Below, in pieces: positions 14,259 through 21,812 of a stretch of 27,503 nucleotides of DNA; the first letter of the stretch is position 1, and each line of letters opens with the position of its first letter. This DNA comes from Chthoniobacterales bacterium (GTDB taxonomy: Bacteria; Verrucomicrobiota; Verrucomicrobiia; Chthoniobacterales; UBA10450). A program made the translations under genes and the position numbers. The stretch is taken from contig JAICXG010000007.1 of the NCBI GenBank assembly GCA_025980625.1, forward strand, positions 1-27,503, read 5' to 3'. Below the pieces are notes generated by a model that was not told the origin of the DNA, did no database searches, and worked only from the letters and a program-made list of their open reading frames with translations.

Positions 14259-15653
14259 CTATTCGCTGATGCTATAAACCTCGACCAAAGCCGTGCCGGT
14301 CACATCACCGGCACCTCTGACGACCGCGGTGTAACTGCCGGCCGGCAGCGTGGCATAGATCGCCGACTCGTTCGGGTCAGTCGGCGGCAAACCGGTCGCG
14401 GTAATCTGGGCCGCCTGGGTGTCCTGCCAGTCGTCATTCGACGCAATGAGTGCTCCGGTGGAGTCATGTAGCTCCAGGATTGGATCAGCCAGCGGGTTAC
14501 TAACTCCCGCCTGACTTAGAGATGGCCCAATTGCCCGCACTAACACCGCGTTGTTCGCCAGGCCACTTCCTCCAACAATGAAGCCACCGATCAGGACATC
14601 GTCCCCTGTCCCAACCAATCCTCGGGCGCTGATGTTGCGCAGCTTTTCTGTGACCGGTTCGAAAGCGAGATAACCAGGCTGGGTCAATCCAGTCGCAAAA
14701 GTACTCCTCGAGCCGTCGGGCGTGAACTTAAGTATCGATCCGCTGCCACGATCGGTTTCGAAGAGGTTACCGGCGGCGTCAAACGCTAACCCGAAGGGAT
14801 CATTCAAACCGGTAGCAAATGTTCTTTGCGGCGCGAGGCAACCAACTGCCAGACAGCCCGGAATAAATATCGAATCATTCTCACCCACAGCGTTAAACAC
14901 GATGAACAGACCTCCGTCGCCAAAAGCCATCCCGGGCCCGCCTGAGGGCCCAAGGACTGTTCCGGCGCCGCTCGAATCGAACACCAGGAGGCCTCCTGTA
15001 ATATTGGTCGCGCTTTGAAACGCAGCGAACAGGATGCCGGAGAAATCGAAGGACAGATTGACCAGGTTATATGTATCTGTAGCGAACGTGCTCTTCGTCC
15101 CGTCGGGGCCGAATTTGTAGATGACACCACAGCCGACATCGCTCCCACACACCACGTCAGTTACAAAGAGATTGCCGCTGCTATCGAACGCGGCGCCGGC
15201 GGGACTGGCTAAGCCGGAAGCGAAAGTGCTCCTGGTTCCATCGACGGCAAATTTGAGAATTGAACCAGTCGCGTTTTCCACCACAAACAAATTGCCAGTC
15301 CGGTCAAAGGCGAGACCAGCCGGTTGATCCAGCGCTGACGCGAAAGTGCTTTTCGTTCCGTCGGGAGTGAACCTGTAAATCGCACCGGCGCTTTCGTCGA
15401 CGACGTAAAGATCGCCAGGCGCAGATATCGCCGGCGTCGCCATGAGGAATCCTGCAAGTGCGGCACCGACCAGCAACGGGAGTGCCGTTGGTTTCAGCCT
15501 TGTTGTAGGCTCAGATTCACGGGCTGGGTGTCTCTGGATTGCGCTACGAGCTAAAGTCAGCGCGAGAGGGAACGCTCTCATGGGCAGCATTGGATCAAAT
15601 CGTGAACCCGGAGGCAAGGACATTTTAAGACATTTTCGGAGTCGAACAGCCAT
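14259..15653 (-). CDS. Secreted NHL/SMP-30-like beta-propeller protein, upstream paralogue
   Basis: The open frame gives 464 residues, but the hydrophobic signal segment (LPLLVGAALAGFLMATPAISA) comes only at about residue 58. ATG codons at 15623 or 15581 may therefore be the real start, and none has a clear ribosome site. After the signal come six or so propeller repeats (GDLYVVDES, FTPDGTKSTFASALDQPAGLAFDRTGNLFVV and relatives), including an insert with two Cys (VVCGSDVGCG). Residues 331-464 form the same C-terminal domain as in the neighbour, with a run of about 32 identical residues at its start and roughly 85-90 per cent identity overall. The propeller part is far more divergent. The pair is a tandem duplication, probably one operon. 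Confidence 0.86.
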   Translation of the reverse strand: MAVRLRKCLKMSLPPGSRFDPMLPMRAFPLALTLARSAIQRHPARESEPTTRLKPTALPLLVGAALAGFLMATPAISAPGDLYVVDESAGAIYRFTPDGTKSTFASALDQPAGLAFDRTGNLFVVENATGSILKFAVDGTRSTFASGLASPAGAAFDSSGNLFVTDVVCGSDVGCGVIYKFGPDGTKSTFATDTYNLVNLSFDFSGILFAAFQSATNITGGLLVFDSSGAGTVLGPSGGPGMAFGDGGLFIVFNAVGENDSIFIPGCLAVGCLAPQRTFATGLNDPFGLAFDAAGNLFETDRGSGSILKFTPDGSRSTFATGLTQPGYLAFEPVTEKLRNISARGLVGTGDDVLIGGFIVGGSGLANNAVLVRAIGPSLSQAGVSNPLADPILELHDSTGALIASNDDWQDTQAAQITATGLPPTDPNESAIYATLPAGSYTAVVRGAGDVTGTALVEVYSISE

Positions 15654-15735
15654 GGAATTACACCGTCCGCGCTGCGAAAAAACTCCGCTTGCCGGAATTG
15701 TGAATAACTGTTACTAACTCCCCGACTCAGTGGGA

Positions 15736-16386
15736 ATGCGCACCTGCTTTAGCCTGCTTCTCGCTCTCAGCGCGCTCTCGTTAGGCGCGTGCACCACGAG
15801 TCGTCGCCTGCCGCCTTACGAATCGCCCCTCGCCCGCACCGATTTCCAGCAAGTCCGCACCACCGCTTACACCGACAGCGAAAGCGATCATCGCGAGTAC
15901 GGCAATCGCACCGCGCTCGGCAGCGTGCTGCACGCCGCGCCCGTGCCGGTCGTGCCGCGCGCCATTCCATTCACGGACAATGATCGGCGCAAGCCGGGGA
16001 CTTCGTATCAAACCGTGGCCTACGTCACGCGCTTGCAGCCGTTCCGCCAGAGTAACTATGCAGCGTCGCTAACTTACGGGAGCGCGGCGGCCGATTGGTC
16101 GCGCTGGCCGGCCGGAACGATCTTTCGCATCGTTTCGACCGGACAACTCTACCGCGTGGAGGACTATGGCTGGGCGTTGGCCGGCCGGAACACGATCGAT
16201 CTCTACATGGCGACGCCACAGGCGATGAACGGCTGGGGCGTGCGCCAGGAGTTGATCGAGATCGTGCAATGGGGCGATCCGGCGGAAAGTCTGCGCCGGC
16301 TCGCCCCGCACACGAAATATCGCCACATCAAGCGCATGGTGCTCGAGCTGGAGGGCAAGCAGCGCGCCGCCGCCAAGCTGGACTAA
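15736..16386 (+). CDS. 3D-domain lipoprotein
   Basis: From ATG at 15736 the protein has 216 residues. It carries a lipoprotein signal peptide with lipobox SLGAC, so Cys19 would be lipidated. The C-terminal half matches the 3D (Asp-Asp-Asp) domain: ADWSRWPAGTIFRI (Asp120), YRVEDYGWALAG (Asp143) and NTIDLYM (Asp155). These three Asp residues are the ones shared with the active site of MltA-type lytic transglycosylases, so a role in peptidoglycan remodelling is likely but inferred. The middle segment (TAYTDSESDHREYGNRTALGS) also fits the domain's beginning. A GTG at 15730 is an alternative start. The SLG of the lipobox is encoded by an iterated-motif copy. It is divergent from the propeller pair and precedes the helicase. 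Confidence 0.88.
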   Translation: MRTCFSLLLALSALSLGACTTSRRLPPYESPLARTDFQQVRTTAYTDSESDHREYGNRTALGSVLHAAPVPVVPRAIPFTDNDRRKPGTSYQTVAYVTRLQPFRQSNYAASLTYGSAAADWSRWPAGTIFRIVSTGQLYRVEDYGWALAGRNTIDLYMATPQAMNGWGVRQELIEIVQWGDPAESLRRLAPHTKYRHIKRMVLELEGKQRAAAKLD

Positions 16387-16399
16387 GGCCGGCGGCTTC

Positions 16400-16466
16400 C
16401 GTGAATCGTTATCGTTACATCGTGAATCGTTAGGCTGATTCCGAATCTCGATTCACGATTCACGAT
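16400..16466. repeat. Inverted repeat built from CGTGAATCG units
   Basis: ATCGTGAATCGT (16419-16430) and ACGATTCACGAT (16455-16466) are perfect 12-bp arms around a 24-base loop. A second pair, CGTGAATCG (16400-16408) and CGATTCACG (16449-16457), overlaps them, so alternative foldings are possible. An iterated-motif copy (16427-16434) sits at the junction of arm and loop. It lies between the 3D lipoprotein and the helicase and could be a terminator or a binding site. Confidence 0.7.
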
Positions 16467-16516
16467 CGACTCACCGTCACCTTGCCTGCGCGCCCTGGCC
16501 CTCCACCTTTAAAAGC

Positions 16517-18907
16517 ATGGGGCTCGAGATCAACCTGGTCGTGCCCGATCTCTGGCAGCAGGAGGCGGTGCGCGCGTTGCAGGCGGGAAAGGATGTCGTT
16601 GTGCACGCGCCCACCGGCGCCGGCAAGACCTACATTTTCGAGCTCCTTTATCCTTCACTCAAAGGCCAGGCCGTCTTTACCGTCCCGACCCGCGCCCTGG
16701 CCAATGATAAACTTGCGGAATGGCGCGCCCGCGGCTGGGATGTCGGCATCGCGACCGGCGACCTGGCGTTGAATCTCGATGCCCGTGTCGTCGTCGCGAC
16801 CCTCGAGACCCAGCGGACGCGCTTTCTTCGCCGGGAGGGGCCGCGGCTGCTCGTAGTCGATGAGTACCAGCTCATTGCCGATCCCGTGCGCGGGGTGCAT
16901 TACGAGCTGGCGCTGGCCCTCGCGCCGCCCGCGACGCAGCTTCTTCTCCTCAGCGGAAGCGTGAACAATCCGCAGGATGTGGTGGAATGGCTGCGCCGCA
17001 ATGGCCGTGATGCTTTACTCGTTAGGCACGACGAACGCCCGGTGCCGCAGCATGAGATCGATCTCAATACTCTGGCCGATCTCGGCTTTTCGCGGACGCG
17101 CGAGTTCTGGCCGTGCATGATCGCGCGCGCGCTGCACAGCGGATTGGCGCCGATCCTTGTCTTCGCGCCGCGCCGGAACGCGACCGAAGAGATGGCGCTG
17201 GCGATCGCGAGCGCGGTTCCGGCACGGGACCCACTTCGCCTTTCGCCCCGGCAAGAAGCGCTCGCGGGCAAGCGCCTGACCAAACTGCTCCGCAACCGGA
17301 TTGCCTGGCATCACAGCGGGCTGAGTTACGCGGTTCGCGCCGGTCTGATCGAGCCGCTGGCGAAAAATGGCCAGCTCAATGTCGTCGTCGCGACGATGGG
17401 ATTGGCGGCCGGGATCAACTTTTCCATGCGCTCGGTGCTCGTCACCGACACGCGCTATTTTTCTGGAAACTTCGAGCGCCAGGTCCAGCCGGATGAGCTG
17501 TTGCAAATGTTCGGCCGCGCCGGACGCCGCGGGCTGGACGACACCGGCTTCGTCCTCTTCACGCCGGATCAACCGCGGCTGAGCTTCGCCCGGGCGCGCC
17601 GGTTGAAACGCGCCACGCAAGTTGACTGGCCGAGTCTCATCAGCGTCATGACGGGCGCAGCGGAAGGCGGCGAGCAGCCGTTCGCGGCTGCCGTCGAGCT
17701 GAGCGGGTCGCTCTTTAGCGTGCAACGCGTGCCCCTCGGGGTCGAGCACTCGCTCGCCACCGGCCCGATGCCCTGCGGCCTCTGGGTTGACGCGGAACGG
17801 GCGCGGTTCGTTAGGCGGCCGATCAGAGAAATCCTGAATAGCCGCGGTCAATGGGAGCCGCGCGGAGCAGAGGTTGAAGTGTCGTTAGGGGAAATCCTCC
17901 GGCGCGAGGGCGAGCGCTGGATCCCGGCGCTGCGCCAGCCAGGAACACTCGACCGTTTCCCATTCGGCAACCTTTGCCGGTTGCGGGAAACAAAATTCTA
18001 CGGCCGCGAAATCCCGCTCGCGACCAGCGCGCCGGGCGCGAGCGCGCTTCAGCTCGTTAGGCCGCTGAGAAAAAAACTCGGCGCAAAATTCATCGCCGAA
18101 CCCGAACTACTCGCCCGGCTCTGCGAACTGATCCCGCAATGGAGCAGCGGCGCCAGGGTTGAACTCGTTAGGCGCGGTAATCTTCTTTCCGTTCAAATCG
18201 ATTTCTCGGCGGTCAAAACCAGGGCCCTCCGCGACTCGTTAGGGAGGGCGCTCCTCGACCCGCCGGAACGCGAAGCGCTCCCTCTTCCCTGCCGCGGTTG
18301 TCCCCAGCGCCATCATGACGAAACCGTCGAGATCATCGCCTCGCCCGCCTATGCCTGGCGCCAGCTCGGCCTCGTCGAGGCGAACGGCACACCGACGCGG
18401 CGCGGCATTGTTTTCGGATTCTTCCAAGCCGGCGAAGGTCTCGCCATCGCCGCCGCGCTCGAGGACGAAAGCTATCCGATCGGCGATCTCGTTTTCGATC
18501 TCGCCAACCTCCGGGCCGGCCCGCGCTTTGCCGGCGAGGATTCGCCGTTAGGCGGCCGGCTCGGCGCACTTTGCCAGACGGTTTACGAGCGCGCCGATTA
18601 TCCCGGTTACCTCGAAATGGGGGTGCCGGTGCATTACGGCGCGGGCGCCGCCGAGGTCATCCGCGAAGTGATCCAAAATCCGGGCAATCGCTACCGGATC
18701 ACCTCGGATTTCCTGCGCTCCGGGGACATTGAGCGCGCACTGATGGAATGGCGCAGCCTCCTGCGGCACATCCGCGCGGCGCCCGACCTGGAGTGGCCGC
18801 GCTGGCGCGAGCTGAAGAAACTGGCGGCGCATTTTCTCGAAAGCACCGAGCCGGCGACGACGCTCGATTTCCCGCCGCTGCTCGCCGCGCAGCAGCGCCG
18901 AGTTTAA
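16517..18907 (+). CDS. Ski2-like superfamily 2 helicase
   Basis: The 796-residue protein has all SF2 helicase motifs in order: HAPTGAGKT (30-38, Walker A), VPTRALANDK (56-65), VVDEYQLIAD (113-122, Walker B as DEYQ instead of DExH), LLSGSVN (motif III as SGS instead of SAT), LVFAPRR (214-220), VVVATMGLAAGINF (289-302) and QMFGRAGRRGLDD (330-342). Motif V and the QxxGRAGRRG form point to the Ski2/Mtr4-like group, which unwinds RNA or DNA. The second half (about 400-796) is not recognisable, apart from CRGCPQRHH (592-600), which could bind a metal. It starts 130 bases after the lipoprotein and ends 12 bases before aguA. It holds six exact iterated-motif copies, five of them within 436 bases. Confidence 0.88.
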   Translation: MGLEINLVVPDLWQQEAVRALQAGKDVVVHAPTGAGKTYIFELLYPSLKGQAVFTVPTRALANDKLAEWRARGWDVGIATGDLALNLDARVVVATLETQRTRFLRREGPRLLVVDEYQLIADPVRGVHYELALALAPPATQLLLLSGSVNNPQDVVEWLRRNGRDALLVRHDERPVPQHEIDLNTLADLGFSRTREFWPCMIARALHSGLAPILVFAPRRNATEEMALAIASAVPARDPLRLSPRQEALAGKRLTKLLRNRIAWHHSGLSYAVRAGLIEPLAKNGQLNVVVATMGLAAGINFSMRSVLVTDTRYFSGNFERQVQPDELLQMFGRAGRRGLDDTGFVLFTPDQPRLSFARARRLKRATQVDWPSLISVMTGAAEGGEQPFAAAVELSGSLFSVQRVPLGVEHSLATGPMPCGLWVDAERARFVRRPIREILNSRGQWEPRGAEVEVSLGEILRREGERWIPALRQPGTLDRFPFGNLCRLRETKFYGREIPLATSAPGASALQLVRPLRKKLGAKFIAEPELLARLCELIPQWSSGARVELVRRGNLLSVQIDFSAVKTRALRDSLGRALLDPPEREALPLPCRGCPQRHHDETVEIIASPAYAWRQLGLVEANGTPTRRGIVFGFFQAGEGLAIAAALEDESYPIGDLVFDLANLRAGPRFAGEDSPLGGRLGALCQTVYERADYPGYLEMGVPVHYGAGAAEVIREVIQNPGNRYRITSDFLRSGDIERALMEWRSLLRHIRAAPDLEWPRWRELKKLAAHFLESTEPATTLDFPPLLAAQQRRV

Positions 18908-18919
18908 AGTTGCGCGCCC

Positions 18920-19960
18920 ATGCCTAACGACGAGAAACCCGCGGCCCTCGGCTATCGCATGCCGGCGGAATGGGAACCGCACGCCGCGACCTGGCTTTCC
19001 TGGCCGCGACGAGAAGGGATCAGTTTTCCCGATTCGTTCGACCGGGTCCTCCCGGTCTTGCGCGAAATGGTGGCCGCCTTACTCGACTCCGAGCCGGTCA
19101 ACATCAACGTCTGTAACGGCGCGCACGAAGCCGAAGCCCGGGCCGCGCTGGATGGTTTGCCTAACGAACGCCTGACCTTCCATTTGATCCCGACGAACGA
19201 GCCGTGGTGCCGCGATCACGGCCCGATCTTTCTCACCCGCAGCGAGGAGCCGCGGCTCGTCGTGGTCGATTGGGATTACAACGCCTGGGGCGGCAAGTAT
19301 CCGCCCTGCGATCTCGACGAAGTTGTGCCGACCCGCATCGCGGAGAAGCTCGGGCTGCCGGTTTTTTATCCACGCATGATTTTGGAAGGCGGCTCGATCG
19401 ACGTGAACGGCGCCGGCGCCCTGCTCACGACCGAAAGCTGCCTGCTGAATCCCAATCGCAACCCGCAACTCTCGCGCGAGCAGATTGAGCAAAAGCTGCG
19501 CGATTACCTCGGTGTGCGCGACATTCTCTGGCTCGGCGACGGCATCGAAGGCGACGACACCGACGGCCACATCGACGATCTGACTCGTTTCGTCGCCGAA
19601 CGCTCGGTCGTGACTGTGATCGAGCACGACGTATCCGACGCGAATTACGCACCGCTCCAGGCCAATCTCGAACGGCTGCGGAGCCTAACGATCAACGGAA
19701 AACCGCTCGAGATCATCGCCCTGCCAATGCCGAGAAAGATCCTGCGCGAGAACCTGCGGCTGCCGGCGAGCTACGCCAATTTCTACATCGCCAACAAATG
19801 CGTGCTCCTGCCAGTGTTTGAGGACCCCAAAGACGGCGAAGCGGTCGATGTCCTGCAGGCCGTATTCCCGACGCGGCCCGTCCTCCCGATCGATTGCGGC
19901 GAACTGATCTGGGGCCTGGGTGCGTTTCATTGCCTCACCCAGCAACAACCCGCAATTTAG
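18920..19960 (+). CDS. aguA: Agmatine deiminase
   Basis: This enzyme of the guanidino-group-modifying fold converts agmatine to N-carbamoylputrescine and ammonia, a step to putrescine. The 346 residues fit the family. Visible are MPAEWEPHAATWLSWP (14-29), EPWCRDHGPIF (94-104, Asp99), LEGGSIDVNG (155-164), TDGHIDDLTRF (214-224, His217) and the C-terminal GLGAFHCLTQQQP with catalytic Cys338. It could also be called a peptidylarginine deiminase-like protein, but the bacterial single-domain form is normally agmatine deiminase. The partner N-carbamoylputrescine amidase is not in the window. Codons 2-4 (Pro-Asn-Asp) are an iterated-motif copy directly after the ATG, and there are two more inside the gene. 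Confidence 0.93.
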   Translation: MPNDEKPAALGYRMPAEWEPHAATWLSWPRREGISFPDSFDRVLPVLREMVAALLDSEPVNINVCNGAHEAEARAALDGLPNERLTFHLIPTNEPWCRDHGPIFLTRSEEPRLVVVDWDYNAWGGKYPPCDLDEVVPTRIAEKLGLPVFYPRMILEGGSIDVNGAGALLTTESCLLNPNRNPQLSREQIEQKLRDYLGVRDILWLGDGIEGDDTDGHIDDLTRFVAERSVVTVIEHDVSDANYAPLQANLERLRSLTINGKPLEIIALPMPRKILRENLRLPASYANFYIANKCVLLPVFEDPKDGEAVDVLQAVFPTRPVLPIDCGELIWGLGAFHCLTQQQPAI

Positions 19961-20014
19961 CTTGCGCGCCAGGCGCTGGTGATTGAAGCGCAATTTAGTG
20001 GCTCGAGGCGATTG

Positions 20015-20284
20015 CTAGTCAACCATCCGCGCCGGTCTGTAGCCGCTGCGCAGGATCGCGTCGTGCAATTCCGGCGCGTGCGTCTTGCGCGCATCGAAGG
20101 TCACCCAGACGCGCTCCGCTTCCGGGTCGGCATTGACTTCCTTCACTCCCGCGACGCGCAGGAGCGGCTCGCGCAAACGGCGGACGCACTCGTCGCAATC
20201 ATTGCCTTCGGTCGCGATGTCGATCGTCTCGAGCACCTCGTGATCGGCGGTATCGTGCAGATTATGCGGGTCGGCCGGATCCAT
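20015..20284 (-). CDS. Stand-alone HMA-domain protein, possible metallochaperone
   Basis: The frame is open farther upstream, but ATG at 20284 gives an 89-residue protein that is almost entirely one heavy-metal-associated domain. It has GNDCDECVRRLREPL with a Cys-x-x-Cys pair, then VAGVKEVNADPEAERVWVTFD and AILRSGY, matching the usual ferredoxin-like layout. The first 15 residues are rich in His and Asp (DPADPHNLHDTADHE) and may add metal binding. The family binds Cu(I) or other soft metals. No metal-transporting ATPase is adjacent. The extra upstream open frame overlaps the promoter of the divergent pseudopilin cassette and is not believed. Confidence 0.78.
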   Translation of the reverse strand: MDPADPHNLHDTADHEVLETIDIATEGNDCDECVRRLREPLLRVAGVKEVNADPEAERVWVTFDARKTHAPELHDAILRSGYRPARMVD

Positions 20285-20404
20285 CACTAATCTTTCGCGC
20301 GTCGAAGCTCGCTCGCGTGCATTGCGCAGGCATTCGATATCAGCCGCCCAGATATCGCTGAGAAGGGAGGCCGTTGTGGCTGGGCCATTCGGATAGTTTT
20401 TTGC

Positions 20405-20433
20405 TTTGCAAGAGCCTGACATTCCGCTATAAC
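20405..20433 (+). promoter_or_regulatory. Promoter for the pseudopilin cassette
   Basis: TTTGCA (20405-20410) and TATAAC (20428-20433) are separated by 17 bases and match the sigma70 consensus at 4 and 5 of 6 positions. The predicted start near 20440 leaves a leader of about 26 bases before the GTG of the first cassette gene. This is the only convincing promoter-like pair in the 181-base gap to the HMA gene. Confidence 0.5.
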
Positions 20434-20465
20434 TCGCGCCCAGTTCTGCGGAATCCCCGCGCGCC

Positions 20466-21326
20466 GTGCCTCTACCCAAACCAAAGCCGCTCCCGCCGCT
20501 CCCGAATCTCAGCCGGCTCCACTGTGCCTTTACCGTTGTTGAGCTGGTGGCGGTAATCGGTGTCATCGTTGTCCTCATGCTTCTGCTCGCGCCCGCTTTT
20601 ACCAGCCTGAAATCAGCTGGCGACGTCACCAGTGCCGCCTACACGATCAAGGGGGTGTTGGAAGAGGCCCGCAGTTACGCGATGGCGAATAACACTTATA
20701 CCTGGGTCGGGTTTTATGAGGAAGACGGCTCTGCGCCGTCCGCCAGCCCAACTGCCACGCCGGGTACCGGCAGATTGGTCATGTCCACGGTTGCTGCAAA
20801 AGATGGAACTACTGTTTACAATCCAAACAGCTCTCTCAATCCCGATCCAATTGACCCGACAAAACTGATCCAAATTGGGAAGCTCGTGAAAATCGACAAT
20901 GTCCACCTGCCAATTTTTTCCGACGGCACCGGAACGGGTGATTCTTTTGACGCCCGCCCGCTTCCCGGGATAAGCCACGACACGGCTTGTGATTGCGATA
21001 ACACGCGTAGCTCTCGGTTTGGTGACATAAATCTTCCCGTGCCGCAGTCAGCCCCTAGCACTAACTCAAAGTTTCCGTTTCATTATCCTTTGAGCAGCGC
21101 TTTTCCTGGCCAATATAGGTTCGATAAGACTTTTCAGTTCAACCCACGCGGAGAGGGACGAATCAACAGCACCTATGGCGTGCTCCAAGTGGTAGAGTTT
21201 GGTTTCGTCGCGACGCACGCAAATGCTGCGCCTACCCCTTCGCCATCCCCTGGTCTTTATCCCGGGAATGTTGTCGCTCTTCAGATCAGCGGCTTTGGCG
21301 GGAACGTCAAGATCTACCGGCGATGA
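20466..21326 (+). CDS. Pseudopilin, Verru_Chthon cassette protein D-like
   Basis: This 286-residue protein has a type IV prepilin-like N-terminus: a 21-residue Pro-rich basic leader, likely cleavage at Ala21-Phe22, then FTVVELVAVIGVIVVLMLLLAPAF with Glu at position +5 of the mature protein. Ala replaces the usual Gly at -1. The rest is extracytoplasmic, with Ser/Pro/Thr linkers (SASPTATPGT, PTPSPSPG) and a Cys pair (CDC). It starts at a GTG and overlaps the next gene by four bases (ATGA). Known: four-gene cassettes of this kind are described in Verrucomicrobium and Chthoniobacter. Assigning the letter D rests on position and size. Function is not established; assembly of a secretion or surface filament is a reasonable guess. 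Confidence 0.82.
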   Translation: MPLPKPKPLPPLPNLSRLHCAFTVVELVAVIGVIVVLMLLLAPAFTSLKSAGDVTSAAYTIKGVLEEARSYAMANNTYTWVGFYEEDGSAPSASPTATPGTGRLVMSTVAAKDGTTVYNPNSSLNPDPIDPTKLIQIGKLVKIDNVHLPIFSDGTGTGDSFDARPLPGISHDTACDCDNTRSSRFGDINLPVPQSAPSTNSKFPFHYPLSSAFPGQYRFDKTFQFNPRGEGRINSTYGVLQVVEFGFVATHANAAPTPSPSPGLYPGNVVALQISGFGGNVKIYRR

Positions 21327-21808
21327 GAACCAGCCTGAAGCTCACTGGTTTTTCTCTCGTGGAAGTAACTCTCGCCCTCGGGGTCGCGGCCGTCTCGCTT
21401 CTCGCCGTCTTCGGACTTCTGGCGACCGGCATCCAAGTCAATCACACCGCAGTTGAGCAGACCGCCGCGAATGACATTCTGACCGCAGTGGCGGCCGATC
21501 TTCGCGCTACTCCGAAGACTTCGCCACCGGGCGGGGCATCAGCTTCTCCGCAATTTGCCATTCCCATTCCGGCCAATCCAGTTACTGCTCCGGCTGTCAC
21601 GACTCTCTATTTTGATGCGCAGGGGCAATTCTCGACCTCCGTCGGCCCAATGTCGCGCTACCGCCTGATAGCTACGTTTCTGCCTAACGGAACCGGAGCG
21701 CGCACCGCCAGCTTTGTTGACCTAAGGATGACCTGGCCTGCCGCGGCCGACCCCGCGAACGTGAACACGGGAGCAGCGGAAACCTTCGTTGCGCTCGACC
21801 GCAATTAA
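21323..21808 (+). CDS. Pseudopilin, Verru_Chthon cassette protein B-like
   Basis: This 161-residue protein has a textbook class III-like prepilin signal: short leader MRTSLKLTG, cleavage after Gly9, then FSLVEVTLALGVAAVSLLAVFGLL with Glu at +5. The mature part is small, with a Pro-rich loop (TPKTSPPGG, IPIPANPVTAP), and ends before the next gene with a 4-base gap or a 20-base overlap, depending on that gene's start. It resembles GspI/GspJ-type minor pseudopilins in size. Inside is one near-copy of the iterated motif (21683-21690, one mismatch), the only one in the cassette that comes this close apart from a TCGTTAGT at 22129-22136. Confidence 0.82.
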   Translation: MRTSLKLTGFSLVEVTLALGVAAVSLLAVFGLLATGIQVNHTAVEQTAANDILTAVAADLRATPKTSPPGGASASPQFAIPIPANPVTAPAVTTLYFDAQGQFSTSVGPMSRYRLIATFLPNGTGARTASFVDLRMTWPAAADPANVNTGAAETFVALDRN

Positions 21809-21812
21809 GACT

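Noticed and set aside
20285..20629. Upstream extension of the HMA protein to a 204-residue form
   Set aside because: The extra 115 residues are low-complexity, share no family similarity, and overlap the promoter and start of the divergent pseudopilin gene.
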